Numbered from the stretch's first letter, positions 13,120 to 25,238 are shown. The stretch: DNA of 64,000 nt from Dermanyssus gallinae (GCA_003439945.1 QVRM01006054.1:1-64000); one strand, 5' to 3'. The notes: generated from the letters alone by a model not told the origin. Numbers and translations: made by a program.

Positions 13120-13740
13120 GCCTTATATCAACTGGCGACAGTAAAGCCAAACTTAAAAATTGCCCGTTCTGGAGTCAAATCCACGACCTCCCAGATGAAC
13201 GGTAACTTTTTTGCCAATAAGCCGCCTTTTATCATCACCTCAGTACAGGTGTATATGTTGTTGATCAGTCGGTAGCTGAATGCAGTGCTTTCGTTACCCT
13301 TGCGACAGGTTAACTATGAGTAGTGCCATAAAGATGAATAGGACGCAACAGAGGCGGCCGATAGATGCAGCATCATGGTTTTCGCCGTGATGCTGCATCT
13401 ATTGCCCGTCTTTATTGTATTTTCTTTAAAATTAAATAAAGTGTCTGTAGCTTGCTACTTATTGCACTAAACAACTTAAAAATAATTTACGACTGGTATA
13501 ACTAAGCAGATAGATACGGCAGCAAAATGTGTTCTAAATGCGCATAGTTGCCAACTGAGCATTGGTTGTTACAATTTTGGTTAAAATCGCCTAAACAAAC
13601 ATTTGGTTTTTGTTTCGGCAATTGGATTTAATCACTAACCTTGATTAAATCCGGCACTAGTCGTACGTTATTCGTACGATTCTAAAAAGCTGACTAGAAG
13701 CAGAATATTTCTTTTTAACAAAACAGACATACATTTGTTT
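13120..13740. other. Unassigned DNA containing a strong hairpin
   Basis: No gene recognised; the hairpin at 13361-13402 is listed separately. Confidence 0.35.
13361..13402. repeat. 18-bp inverted repeat with 6-base loop
   Basis: Arms atagatgcagcatcatgg (13361-13378) and ccgtgatgctgcatctat (13385-13402) pair at 17 of 18 positions around ttttcg. Weak pairing continues outward. It could be a structured RNA or the core of a fold-back element. The stem is shorter than a typical microRNA precursor. Confidence 0.7.
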
Positions 13741-13768
13741 GTATATATATATATATATATATATATAT
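13741..13768. repeat. (TA)n microsatellite
   Basis: About 14 TA units. Confidence 0.9.
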
Positions 13769-15274
13769 TATGTGGGTGTATGCGGCTAACACAGATAAAT
13801 AAGGTGTTAGCCTTTCTTATCAAATGAAAAAAAAGGCAAATTTGCCAATGGTGGCCTATGCAGCGCCTCGTTCAGTGCGCGCGTGTTTGCTTGCGTCGGC
13901 GTTTTCCATTAAATATCTGACGCAGGATGTTGTTCCGTCGATCAAGTCGAAAGGAAACGTGGAGTCTCGAGCCTCGAATCCCGCGCGCGTTGGTGCACAT
14001 TAGTCGAATGTTTACTCTAGCCCGAGGGCTATTCGGTTACCATGTCGTTGGAGTCGCCTTTCCTTTTCTGGCGCCCGCCTCGACTGTATACTGTTCGTTA
14101 CCAAGACGTCGTCTAACCTCATTAGGCGTGTGCTTCGAATCTAGTGTTACGTTTGTAGAACATGGCTCGATTCTGATGGCCTCTCAAAGGCGTTTGCAAA
14201 TTACCAGCGGAAAAGCTCGACCGCTCTGCGCGTGTCTCTCGACGTGCCTTGTATCGTGCCTCACACCTATCATAGCTTAATCTCTTTTGCGTACCAAGGA
14301 ACCGAATATATATATATATATGATGTGCACTAACGGAGCTATTTTGGCGATCGAATGGTGCTCCGCTAACGCCCGAACGGCCGAACGGCTTTAAAAAAAA
14401 TCTCTCCATCTATCGGGGTCAGTTAAAGACGCGACTATTTCGGTCGTCATCGCCGAGGTTGTTCCTGCTACCTATTGTCGCATCCGTATATGTCGTTCGA
14501 AACGCTTTGACTCTATGCAACTTGGCGCGCATCATAAGATGATAATAGCGCCACCGGTGGCTCTTCGTCTCAGGTTTGGTTCGGCTGTAAGTGACAACGA
14601 GCAGAGACGCAATGCGCGCCGCAGCTGTAGCCCCTGGAAAAGCCATTCTAGATGGGATAGGTGTATCTAGATCATGTGTCGTCTCCTCTATTTTCTTCTT
14701 CCTGGCTTTCTTCTCCCTCACTTTATCGCACCTTGACGCCTGCTACAGTCTAATCAGTCATTTAAAGTATGTATTGAATTGTACGGTCTTGTTCATAACT
14801 ACGTTTTTTGTTAATGTTGCTACAATTTACTACTGTTATTATTAATTGCCACTTACGCATGTAACTCGTCAAGCTGTCGAGAGCTCTAATTACTGACTAT
14901 ACCAATACCCTAACTGACCAAATAGATTGTTAACTAACTGACCAAATAGATTGTCACGAGGTACAACTCTCTTAAAATCTATACCGACGAGCTGCGCTTA
15001 CAAACCGAGGTGCTCAACTGGAATTTAGCCGGTGGAGAGCGGTTGCTTCCTGCGGTGACGACCTTGCCAACGCTGGGAGCCAGAGCGAACGCTCGGCGAG
15101 AACCTCATTTCTGCATTGTGCCTTGTTGGGTGAGGATTGTAGTCGAACGTCACCTAGGGCCAGATCTGGTACGGCTACGCCTGCGTCTTCGGAGGTGTGG
15201 TCCAGCCGTACGGGCGCCACGGGCTGACCTGTACGGTTAGTGCAGAACTCGACAGAGAATGTGGGAAGAGATTT
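13769..15274. other. Unassigned DNA with a small tandem repeat
   Basis: A 20-base word (taactgaccaaatagattgt) occurs at 14911-14930 and again at 14935-14954. A short TA run lies at about 14307-14321. No gene recognised; frames up to 117 codons carry no motif. Confidence 0.35.
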
Positions 15275-16610
15275 TTTGCTAGTTCATGGGAATGCATAAA
15301 CGTTACGGGCAACTAGCGTGACTTGTGTGGGACTCACAAGCTCACTAAGCCCGTATTTCTCCCCTCCCCCACCCGTAGGCTCGATGTTGCTTCGGCATTA
15401 CTACGAAACAATGGCAGAGGCGTCACTGTGCCGTCCGCCGTTCTCGTTTCCTCTGCTGCTGCTTCTTAACCTCACGCACTACCATGTGGTTCGTCTAGAT
15501 GGGCGAGAGCAATGCCGAGTTTAACAAACCTGAGTGGACGCCTCGAGACCCCTAGAATTACTAGAAATACTCACCTTTTCTCCTTCTTCCCTTCTACCCT
15601 TGTCTCGACCGTTGTATTGCTTGGACCTCTCCCTCCTGTTTTTCCTGACTGAAGGGGGAGTGTTAAAATGGCGCCAAACTAGCTCGTCGCCTTTTTCCAC
15701 GCCTCCGCCGTCATCATCATGTAGTCAACAACCTTCATTTTAGTATTAAGGGGTCTCACGGCGGAGAAATCCGCGCCCGGTTTAGCTCTAAGGGACCTGC
15801 AGCGCAGAACGGTGTGCTCTAAGTCGTCCGGCTCACCAGAGCCGCATGTCACGGTTATCCTTTTCCTGCATCGCCCAGTAGGATAACTCACCGTTCTGGC
15901 AGTCGTAACAGTTCCCTCGCGTGCGCCTCACGACCGGAGGAGACACATAAATGCATGGGTTCGATCCCCACCGTTGCATGTTCATATCTATGGGGTTCGT
16001 CTTACGAAGCAATGGGAAAGCAAAGCCTTGGACATTAAATGTTGGCTGAAAGTCAGCCCCAAAAAAAGCTTTGGCAGACTTGAGTGCTCCCCGATTTCTC
16101 GCCGCCCACAAAGCTATTTCCACCCAGATTGGGGCCACATACAACGCCGTTGAATCGGTCACTTTTGCTAAAAGTCACCTGTTAGTTTCAGACACTCCAC
16201 CAACCCTGTGCAAAATACACGGCACTTTATGTTCAGGGAGACCCTTTTAACTTTATGATTCACATACTTCACATGCGCCAATCGCGTAAGTTTTGTATCG
16301 AGAGTGACTTCGAGGTACTTCGCCTTTTTTTATGATTTCGATCGAGTGGCCTGCGATCACAAGCCTTACCCTCTTGTTCTTTTTCGGTCTGTTAGGTACG
16401 TCGCCTCTGTCTTGTCGGTTGCAAGCTTACGATGGTAGCTTTTCATCCACTTGTTCACCTGGGTGAAGGCTTCACTGGCGGCGTCACCTAGGCTGCCACA
16501 GTCCTAGCAGAAACCATGAGTGCGAGACCTTTGGTGTACGCCAGTTTCTCTACCCTATTCGGGAGATTCGATATCGATCTTTAGCACCCCGTCGTAAGCC
16601 AGAAAAGAGA
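15275..16610 (-). pseudogene. R1-like LINE, decayed copy related to family alpha
   Basis: The minus strand carries broken pieces in the order expected for R1-clade LINEs. They are a palm segment (AYDGVLKIDI, then a frameshift, then RVEKLAY and LALMV where YADD would lie), the KTEA region, a post-RT block (STALYVAPIWVEIALWAARNRGA), GELSYW, a partial zinc knuckle (GSGEPDDLEHTVLRC) and a 3' UTR resembling that of 12407-13106. About 13 residues between GELSYW and the finger are missing. Frameshifts, stops and the lost YADD show it is long dead. A 5'-truncated tRNA-type SINE (15925-16080) interrupts it. The 3' boundary near 15275 is approximate. Confidence 0.7.
15925..16080 (+). repeat. tRNA-derived SINE (family 1), 5'-truncated
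   Basis: Matches the SINE copies at 56136-56476 from ccggaggagacacata onward. It includes a B box (gggttcgatcccc, near 15957) and the 3' hairpin ggctgaaagtcagcc. The A-box half is absent. It interrupts the R1-like element between the AKAFF block and GELSYW, so it inserted after that element. Confidence 0.75.
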
Positions 16611-16978
16611 CCTGGCCGTCTGATTTTTATGCCGTTGAATGGCGGTTGCATGCTAGTCCGGGGCTCGACAGTTACTGACTCATTAGCCCCTTCAATGCCC
16701 AATGGTGGAGCGGCTCGGGCCAGTCGTGCGTCTGCTCTCGCTAAGTTAAACAAAGTGAGGAAGTACTAGACCATTGGATACCCGTACAAGTTTTACCCAC
16801 TTGATTTATCCAGTGGACCAAAAATTAATGTGCTATAATTATTATTTCCTTGAACGGGGCCTGTGGCTGGGCGCGCAACGATCTCTGTCAGCGGAACCGT
16901 TCAGATGTGACTGGTCCCGACGCTGCCCTCCCCATAACGGTTATGTCCCACCTTAAATAGTTAATGCGTATTGTTCAT

Positions 16979-16983
<5 letters not shown>
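16611..16983. other. Unassigned DNA
   Basis: Might contain further upstream parts of the R1-like element, but nothing is recognisable. Confidence 0.25.
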
Positions 16984-17062
<79 letters not shown>

Positions 17063-17076
17063 TATGTATATATATA
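16984..17076. repeat. (TA)n microsatellite
   Basis: About 45 TA units with two interruptions (acat, atgt). Confidence 0.95.
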
Positions 17077-17339
17077 AGTGGCGCGCGTCATCAACGTAAG
17101 AGAAGAGTCTACTGTAGATCACTGTGTTTAACTTAAAGGAGAGAAAAAAGGACTGAATTTTGATTGTGCGCAACATCGCACGACAGGATCGTTTAGCCAG
17201 TTGGGTGCAATATGTTTGCGACGTAGCGGATAAGAGGCGTCATACTGGCCTCGTTTATCGATCAAATCTATCTGTGTAACGTCTCTTTGCTCTAAAGCTA
17301 TAGATATATATGAAGAAGAACTCATTCAATTGCAGTTTG

Positions 17340-18045
17340 TTAATCCGTAGGTAAAGGAGTTGAACCCACTTAACCGTGTCAAGTGGTATACAAAGGGAAG
17401 TACAAAGTAAGCTAAGATTTAGTATTAGGATAATAAATATCACAATTAAAAGATGGGTTAAGCAGATGCAGCTGGTGAGGACGGCACTATGGATCAAAAC
17501 GAGGTTGGATCGCAGAGTAGAGTTCGCAGCTAGGGAGATTGGGTACAATAATAAGCAATGGGCAAGAGCGAGGGTATCGAAGCAAATTGTGTAATTTGGG
17601 TAGACAAGTCATATACAGACAAAAAGAAATTGGAGATGTGTTTCAGGTCGAGTTTGACAGCTATATGTGGAAAGGAAAAGCGGGAAAATGGCGGAGTACA
17701 ATGGGTATACGATAACTTATTAGCGAGTGGGCTATTGGCGGATGCCAGGACATGGGATGTTTGATACAAGGATACAACGAGCTAAATGTAGGGAGGGTCA
17801 TAGTACAGAATGTCGAGCCTGTGGGCTGGGGAATGAGTTTATCGAACATACTGTGTCGATATTACCAAGAAGAGGTTGTCCCAGTGCAAGACAAATACTC
17901 AGTAGGTATTAAAGGATACATTAGTTACATGGATGTGTAGGTAACATATGTGCTGCTGCCCTAAGCGCGCATGATATAAAAGGGTAACATGTGTATTTAC
18001 GTATACATGCCAAGCTAATAATAAATCAATCAATCATACATGCAG
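17340..18045 (+). pseudogene. LINE family N, 3' portion (copy 1)
   Basis: The segment encoding LDRRVEFAAREIGYNN and the following bases match 31140-31260. Next come a Cys/His motif (ECRACGLGNEFIEH, about 17811-17855) resembling the C-terminal finger of many LINEs, and a 3' UTR whose last about 50 bases match 31377-31435 (gtatacatgccaagctaata versus gtatacatgtcaagtaagta). It ends in a short AATC/AATA-repeat tail near 18020-18045. Several frameshifts break the reading. No catalytic domain is in this copy. Confidence 0.65.
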
Positions 18046-20059
18046 CATAGAGCGCGGTGTGGTAAATTTTGCATTAACATGTAGGAGTATTGCTTCCAGC
18101 TGGGAAAGGAACAAGCCACGTAGGCACTATTGGACATCCACCAACGAAGGGGTCGTATTTTTGTACACTATAGGTGGCTGACAAGACTTTTTAGGTAGTT
18201 CAGATCCAGTCGGCAGTTTGAGTGGAAGAAATTGATGTTCCTACGGAGTGGTACCCGCTGTTATCTGACCGAATCGTACGCGGTACGTGTGTTCTACACC
18301 ATATGTAGTTTATTCATTACTGGATGTCACTGCAATTGTTACATATTTGATAGCTAACGAACGGTGTCTATGTTTAAAAGTAAATATTACGCTTATATTC
18401 AATCCCATGACCATTATCAGACCAAATACAACTTGGAAGCGTACAAAAATGCAAACGGGCTTGTTATATGTGGAAAAGTGCTAACAAATTTGGTGCGCCG
18501 TGTACAGCTTGTATAACCTTAAACACTCTTGTCGTCATGTTACTTTAACGATTATATATATATATATATATGAAGAGAGCGAGAGATATGAAGCACAAAC
18601 ACGATTGTAAAACATACAAACGCAAACACATGCCATACTTATGATCGTTGTCATTCTTCTCGGTCATTAATCATGACATCAAGACATCATGTCATGTAGA
18701 CGATCTACAAATTTAGAGAGACAGAACAAACAACAAAAAGCGAACGTGCAAAAACGACACGAAAACGAGACGCCAACCATTGCGTCAGGGGAAAACTTTT
18801 CTTTTACTTTTCAGCACTCAAAAGTGAGGCTTAGAAACTTGGCTTCTTCAAGACTTGGCCAAAAAGACAAGCCGCAGGCTAAGCGGTAGCAGGCATTTTT
18901 TTGCGTGGCTCTACGAGGATGATTTGTCATCAACATGTCGTTCTTGACAACTTTGCATCTTGACTAAACTCGAGACGTTTCTAACGCATGTACAACTTCA
19001 ATACGGATAGAACACTTGTGGGAGACGTGAGAGTGCTTGTAGTATACTCGTAGGTGTTCGTGTTGTAGCTGTACAAACGTCAAAAGCTGTACAAAAGGTT
19101 AATCATGCAAGAGAACAACTGCTTCCCTTATTCTTGCTTGTTCGTAGACAAAGTTATCATCTGATAGTTAAGCAGCAGACTATCTTGAAAACACGATAAT
19201 TGACTACGACGCTGGAGCTCAGCAACGCTTGGAAGAATAAGTAGTTCGTGCGAGACGTTGCGCCTCCTCATTGCGAAATTGACCAAAAGCAAAAAAAATA
19301 ACAATTTGGCCAGACTCGAGGACAATGAAGAACTACATTTAGGAAAATGCGCAGTTGGTGATGATGATGATGATAATTTTAGCTAAAATTAGCATTGTCC
19401 ATAGTAATTCAATTCGTGATATGATTACCGTTAGCCGTTTTTTTCCCGCTTTTAATGTCTAATTCCAATGGAGTTACATATTTTAGTCTGGCTAAACTGG
19501 ACATCCTATATATATATATATATATATACAGTACACGCTCAGCCGACAACGGTAGCTTTCAACGAACACATGCCTGAATGGAAGAATAGGCAGACATTGA
19601 CGATTTTTTATGAAACCTAATGAGGTCTAGTTCGTGGAAGCACTGCACTAATGGGAATAGACACCTGATGGCACGATTTGCTGTGCATGATTTTCACATG
19701 AAAATCTGTCTTTAAGAAAATTTCCATGAAATCTCTTTGGTGTGCTTGTGAAAATTCGGCGGAGACAGTGCGATCTAGATCACCTCCAACGATGCGGTAG
19801 AGCAGTTCCGTTGACTCGACTAATGAAGCCGTCATGAATAAACAGATATATGGACGTGTGTTTTCCTTTTTCGCACAATATGTAAAGACAATTTCTTAAT
19901 AAAGTAGAGACTTGTATTCTAAATTAATTAGGATACTACATAAAATTGAAAAATATAAAATAAATAAATTCACTACACTGATCGCACACAGCTCATGTAT
20001 CGAATTTAGGGAATTCGTTCTATTGGATAAATATCTGTATAATAATTAATGTCTGTATA
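18046..20059. other. Unassigned AT-rich DNA
   Basis: Contains short TA runs (18553-18571, 19507-19527) and a GATGAT run near 19360. No gene or transposon motif recognised. Confidence 0.35.
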
Positions 20060-20482
20060 CTAGTTAGAAAAACGTTAAAATTTTGTGAGGTCAAGTTAGA
20101 GGATGATATTGAAGCATTAGCGCTGGACGTGTTCTCAAATTCATGCTCAGTCAGGATAGCAGGTTTTTATGCTACGAATGCTAGATCGCTGTCAGAACGC
20201 AAGAATCGCATAAAAATTATATGTGATACTTTTAAGAATATATGTGATAGTGCTAAACCAATTATAATTGTTGGGGATTTTAACCTTCCAAGAATTGACT
20301 GGCAAAATGTGTCCCTTTTAGATTCTCAAACTATGGAGGCTACTTTTACAAATGCTTGTATAACAAACGCTTTATATCAGCAAGTGGCTGAAATTACGCG
20401 TCCACCAGTGGATGCAAGAGACCCAATCTACAAGGAAAGGCCAGAATATAGTATAAGTTTAAGTGATTTATCTAGTCATACA
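20060..20482 (+). pseudogene. CR1/L2-like LINE, part 1: endonuclease domain
   Basis: The plus-strand reading contains IAGFYATNARSLSERKN and IIIVGDFNLPRIDWQN, the GDFN block of apurinic-type LINE endonucleases, followed by FTNACITNALYQQV. The frame breaks at 20482, where a 3.5-kb insertion begins, and resumes at 24005. The last 10 bases (tagtcataca, 20473-20482) recur at 24005-24014. Reading across the duplication keeps one frame, SDLSSHT then NSLLSNETSK. The 5' end is truncated near 20060. Confidence 0.85.
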
Positions 20483-20526
20483 GCAGGAGTCCTGGAGGAT
20501 TCCTGCGACTATTGCTGCCGGATATC
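20483..20526 (+). pseudogene. R1-like LINE (family beta), left piece
   Basis: This 44-bp piece reads into FLRLLLPDI and ends with gctgccggatatc, the 13-base word repeated at 23356-23368 where the same element resumes (DIKAWIERIGG). The two pieces form one 5'-truncated R1-like copy, split by the Jockey-like element 20527-23320 and its 5' filler. Confidence 0.75.
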
Positions 20527-21632
20527 TTACATATTTATTTATTTACCATAATATTGGTAGCAGTATACATCTAATGTTATGCGAAGTCTACACTGATCCT
20601 ATATAGTGTGTACGATATTGTAGTGACGTTGTGTCTATTTCGGTGCACACAAGTATATGGTATCTATCAATATCACAAATTCCACAAAATCTACACACAC
20701 AACCATCGACCTCAAAACACTGTCCACTCAAACACATGTGGTGATGGTACCCGTGCTATGTCACTCGACAAATTAGTGCTCGGTTCTTATGGGCTCCTCT
20801 CTTCCATTTGTCCAAGCAAAACACTGGTCCGTCCGTATAGTTATTGGTCACAAAGTTCACGTTGCGTATCTCCCAAAACTCTCTATATACTGTGAGTACG
20901 GCTTCACTAAGAGGTAGTCCGTCTAGGGCAAAGTCCTCTGTAAGGGTTCGTTCGCGACATAGTTCAAGAACGAATGTAGCAGAGGCGTTTTTGGGTAGAC
21001 CTAGCACGCGCTTGATATAAAGTGCCTTTAAACGGTCTAGCCTTTTCAGATCGCTTACAGTCGGAAAAGGTGCTATTGCAGGCAGGCCGTATCGTATAAT
21101 AGGGACAATTTTTAGCCTGAAATTGTTTAGCGCTGTCTTCAAGTCTATATCTCGAAGTTCACCGAGAAGCATGACAGTAGCTGTGGCCTTGGCTAGTATT
21201 TTTTCGACATGTCTGCTAAAAGAGAGTCTTGGTGTCAGTGTAACGCCGAGATAAGAAAAGTGGTTGACAATCTCCAATGCAATGTCATTAATTTTGATGC
21301 GGCAATCGGCTGCGGCGTATGCCCCTCCTCGGCTAAAGCAAAGGACTTTTGTTTTATCTATGTTGATTGTTAGCCTGTTCTCTTTGCACCAATTAACTGT
21401 TATGTTTAGGAAATACTGCAGATGTTCACGCGACTTTGCAAAGATGACTAGGTCATCTGCGTAGAAGGCGTGCGCAGCTTTAGCCTCGCGTAGAAGATCC
21501 GATAGGGTTGCTATGTACATTATAAACAGGAATAGGCTTGCAGGACCTACTTGGGCCAATTTTACCGTTTGCGTTATGGTGTCGTTGACATAATGATCTC
21601 CGTTCTTAACTATAATGGAGTTATAGTGAAGC

Positions 21633-21644
21633 ATGTCCCGAATA
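21633..21644. repeat. Target-site duplication atgtcccgaata, copy 1
   Basis: Repeated at 21797-21808. Together they bracket the R1-like 3' UTR insertion. Confidence 0.9.
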
Positions 21645-21796
21645 CTCCCACGGCTTCGATGTAATGCCAAAGTAATACCGAGCCTGGGGGGGTGGGGAGG
21701 AATCCGGGTTTAGTGGGTTTGCGAGTCTCACACTAGTCACGCAGGCTGCTAGTGGCGCATGTGCATCATGCATTCCCGAAACCTCCCAGACAAAAA
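21645..21796 (+). mobile_element. R1-like LINE (family alpha), 152-bp 3'-UTR-only insertion
   Basis: The plus-strand sequence is nearly identical to the reverse complement of 12436-12590, starting at ctcccacgg and ending in caaaaaa. It is an extreme 5' truncation carrying no coding sequence. A 12-bp duplication flanks it. It sits between motifs A and B of the Jockey-like reverse transcriptase, so it is the youngest layer of the nest. High similarity to 12407-13106 suggests both are recent. Confidence 0.92.
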
Positions 21797-23320
21797 ATGT
21801 CCCGAATAAGGTTGCACATTGCTCCGCATTTTAAAAAATGGCTACGAATGAGTCAAATGCTGTCTTAAAATCTATAAATGCGGTATACGTCATTTCTTTA
21901 CTATTACTTCTCTTACGTTGTTGCACATAGTTCAGGAAAAGGTTAAAGCATCTTCGGTTGATCTCCCGGGAAGGAATCCGTGTTGCTCAGCGGGTAGCTT
22001 TTCTTTGGCGCTGTTATATAACCTTGACACTACAAGTGATGTAAGTATTTTGTACAGTGTGCTCGGCAGTGCGATCCCTCGGTAATTTGTTGGGTTAGTC
22101 GCGTCCCATTTCCGCTTATATATTGGGTTCAAGGAACCTTTCCTCCACTCGTCAGGTATCTTACCTTGACTAAGGCACTTATTAAAAATACTTGTTAAAA
22201 CTGGACATATGGTACTAAGATTTGATTTTAAATGTTCATAAAATATCTGGTCCGGTCCTGTAGATTTATTGTTTTTCTTTGCCTTGATTGCTTGCGTAAC
22301 TACCTCTTCAGTAAAAGGTATAAACTCTCCCGGGTAGTCCATATCGGGCAGTGTCACCTCCCTCTTTAACTGGTTTGTAAAATGTGTTTGCCACTCCTTG
22401 TCGTTAATTAGCGGGTTAGCTTCCATGGGTAGGAGCAGCCAAGGTTTCTTTACACCTTTTTGTATCAATTGCAGGCGTTGATTTTCTTCGTAATGGCGCT
22501 TCTTGGTCTGCTTCAATTTCCGAAACATCCGCTTTATCTTTGCGAGTTGGCTAAGTCCATACGGGCTCTTGTCGTTATGGCTGCATATCCTGCGCTTAAT
22601 TTCGTGACATCCTGGATCAAACCAGGCTTTGTGCGTGTTTCGTTTCGCCATCGTCTAGCAGTAGCTGATACATGGATTGCCCATCGTATCGTCTTTTCGG
22701 TGGTGTTGATGTCGTCATCGGGTCGCATGAGTTGTATGGCCTGTTGGAGCATGTGCGCGCTTAACTGTGGCATTGGTGCCGCCGCTGATGGGCCTTGAGT
22801 GCGCGTTAGCTCAAATCTTACTTGACAGTGCTTGCGGTGAGCTGAAGGTATTGACCTAATTTTACAAACAAGTGTTCCCGGTTGGCACGCTGACGATAAC
22901 ACAATGTCTACTGCACTTGAGCCGTTCTAGCTTAGGTATGTAGCGACATTATGGTCGTTCTCTATTTGAAGTCCTAGATCTTCTATGCCTGCCGTGAATG
23001 CTTCGTGACGTTTATTTTGCTTTGACAAATCACAGTTTGTGTCGCCTGCAACAATGATATGTTTATTTGTGCTTACACATAGCATGACGCATTCTCCTAT
23101 ATGATGCAATACATCTGTGACTTGCTTTTCTGGTGGGCTATATATACATATCAGGTAATAGTCGTTGATTTCTAACACTATTTCTCGCGACGTACACCGT
23201 AAAAGCCGGGTCCACTCAGTGGTCTTTACCGCTACACAGACTCCCCATTTTGGACGCCCTCTGCCCTGCGGTTTTACTGCTTGACCGTGTAAAACTTTAT
23301 GGTTTGGAAAAATTGGAAAA

Positions 23321-23355
23321 CCGGATATTAAGGCATGGATAGAGAGGCCTGGAGA
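23321..23355. repeat. Filler duplicate of the R1-like target at the Jockey-like 5' junction
   Basis: ccggatattaaggcatggat at 23321 repeats the R1-beta sequence at 23360 with few changes (39-bp offset). Only the right side of the Jockey-like insertion carries it. This looks like extra target copy made when the 5' end was joined. Confidence 0.6.
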
Positions 23356-24004
23356 GCTGCCGGATATCAAGGCATGGATAGAGAGAATTGGGGGAGACCT
23401 CACCCATATCCTCACAGGACACGGAAACTTCAACTCGTATTTGTCCCAAATTGGAAAGGCTTCGTCGCCGTTATGCGTATTGTGCCAAGAGGCACATGAG
23501 GGCACTCCAAGTCATACACTGCTACAGTGCTCGGCCTGGGAGGCTGCGCGGTTAAGGACAAGCAGACTCGTCCGAGTGAAATGGGCCAGGGAGGGAGACC
23601 CACACCAGGAGGTCAGCGATCCACCTCGGTCCAGCTTAATAAAGTTTACAGAATACATTGTCTCCAGTCCTCCAGGAGAAACATGAAAAGTGCAAAGAAA
23701 GACAGGCACAACTGCGGATTCAACCCGAAAGCATACATAGAGAAGTGCAGTTCGGAAAAAAACGGGCTTAGGTGTTAGACAAGTGCTGGTGTCTCTGGGC
23801 GACCCCAGCCAATTGATCTGAAAGGGCGCTCGCCACTTCTCCTGATAGTCCATAGTACTGTTTTTTATGAAGATCTGGGCTATCAAAGAGTGAAGTGCGT
23901 TTAGTGGGTTTGGGTCTCAACGGAGTAATATCCACACTGCTAGAGATAGAGACTCGTAGCGATAGTGCGTAACTGCATTTAATACCTCCTTTCAAAAAAA
24001 ATTA
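23356..24004 (+). pseudogene. R1-like LINE (family beta), C-terminal finger and 3' UTR
   Basis: Plus-strand coding resumes with DIKAWIERIGG, then LTHILTGHGNFNSYLS and a zinc knuckle (C-V-L-C then SHTLLQC, C-x2-C-x9-H-x4-C). The layout is the same as family alpha with different residues, so it is a distinct R1-clade family. The 3' end is an A-run near 23994-24002. The outer duplication tagtcataca (20473-20482, 24005-24014) marks insertion into the CR1-like element. No enzymatic domain is present; the copy was 5'-truncated to roughly 0.7 kb before it was split. Confidence 0.85.
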
Positions 24005-24861
24005 TAGTCATACAAACAGTCTTCTATCGAATGAAACCAGCAAAACTTTTACACCAAACGAAGACCCTAGGGGAACATTGATTGATTTAGTTTTTACTAC
24101 AGGTCCAAATATAATAGAAAATATATCTGTTTTTAAATCCCCGATGCCCTCAGACCATAACGCAATTTCTTTTAACCTTTTATTCGATTCTGAATATCCT
24201 CCTATTGAGGAGGGAGGATACAATTTATTTAAGGGTGATTACGATCAAATGATAGAAAAGCTGACACATGTTCCATGGAGATATATATTCCTAAAGTGTG
24301 ATACCGTAGATAAAATGTATAATTGCTTTGTTTATCAGATGCACGTTGTGATCGAGAAATGTATTCCAAAACGCACCGGCAAGTCTAAAAATAACACTAG
24401 GCTTCGTGAGTATATATCTAGTCTTGAATCACTTATTGAAAATAACCCGAATCCGCGGTATGCGACCAAACTCCGTAAGGCAAGCAGAAGACTTCGGGTA
24501 TTAGAAGAATCTAATCTCGATTTTAAAGATTCTAAGTCGTTTTTTAGGTATGCCAATAAGCGCTTAAAGGGAAAAGAAGATATAACGGCACTTAAGACAA
24601 GTAATGCGGTTATCACTAATGATATCTCCAGAGCGGATGCTTTTAAAACTTTCTTTTCTTCTGTTTACGTGGCACAAGCAGGTCCAACAAAAGCACTTAC
24701 TTTCCCCCGCCAACGTCATCAAGGTGTTCGTATTTATTTGTGTCGGAACATATTATTTTAAATAAAATTAAGCAACTCCCATCTAAATGTAGTCTCACCC
24801 CAGACTGCATCCTTCCATTATTTTATAAAAAAAAGTGGCACATGTTATAACTGAGCCACTT
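24005..24861 (+). pseudogene. CR1/L2-like LINE, part 2: endonuclease C-terminus to RT fingers
   Basis: The reading resumes with NSLLSNETSKTFTPNED, then IDLVFTTGPNIIENI and PMPSDHNAISF (the SDH block that ends LINE endonucleases), a linker with SKSFFRYANKRLKGKED, and FFSSVYV. A frameshift near 24715 leads to SEHIILNKIKQLPSK and CSLTPDCILPLFYKK. An A-run indel near 24830 precedes VAHVITEPL. It is interrupted at 24861 by a 377-bp insertion. Confidence 0.85.
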
Positions 24862-25238
24862 TTTTTATATAGAGCTTCCAGGTTAGCTGACGCTAACAAA
24901 TGCAGGAAATATTCCAGTGTGGATTATCCGCACGAATTTTGTCCGTTGGCGTTCGAGACTATGGGAACTGCAGGCCCCCTCACGCTCAAACTGATTCAAC
25001 GCGTAGGCAGAAGCCTTAATTTTTCGACAGAAGACTCGAGAGCATCCGAATTCTTGCGTCAGAGGCTGTCGCTTGACATCCAACGAGGAAATGCAGCGTC
25101 TGTTCGGGGCACATTGCTGAACTGGGCTAACCCTGGGTAAGAGAACCCGTAATCACACGTTCGCACGGAGACAATTGTCCACTCCAAAGTGCTAACATAA
25201 CGAACTTATATAAATAAATTATTATCAGTACTATTTTC
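24862..25238 (+). pseudogene. RLE-type LINE C-terminal fragment inserted in the CR1-like element
   Basis: This encodes KCRKYSSVDYPHEFCPLAFETMG through FLRQRLSLDIQRGNA, matching the C-terminus of the element at 56487-58320 (RKYANLGRTYHFSPFALETLG, FCQRLSLEIQR). It is flanked by the 12-base duplication actgagccactt (24850-24861 and 25239-25250). Removing insert and duplicate restores the CR1-like frame ITEPLEKLLLDHIFHF, which confirms the boundaries. It is a 5'-truncated insertion without catalytic residues. Confidence 0.9.

Larger units (their letters stand above)
20527..23320 (-). pseudogene. Jockey-like LINE, nearly complete ORF2 remains
   Basis: On the minus strand, from 23320 downward: an endonuclease (WGVCVAVKTTEW, IYSPPEKQV, IIVAGDTNCDLSK), its C-terminal part and linker (22534-22902), and the start of the reverse transcriptase (NKSTGPDQ, NYRGIALPSTLYK, EQHGFLPGRSTEDA; 21932-22651). 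Motif A follows (AFIDFKTAFDSF, about 21855-21895), then motif B mutated to KLAQVGPASLFLF, motif C (FYADDLVIFA) and the C-terminal region (20756-21640). Frameshifts, stops and a 152-bp insertion (21645-21796) disable it. It ends in an AAAT-repeat tail next to 20527 and is bracketed by gctgccggatatc (20514-20526 and 23356-23368). The exact subclade within the Jockey/CR1 group is not certain. Confidence 0.85.
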
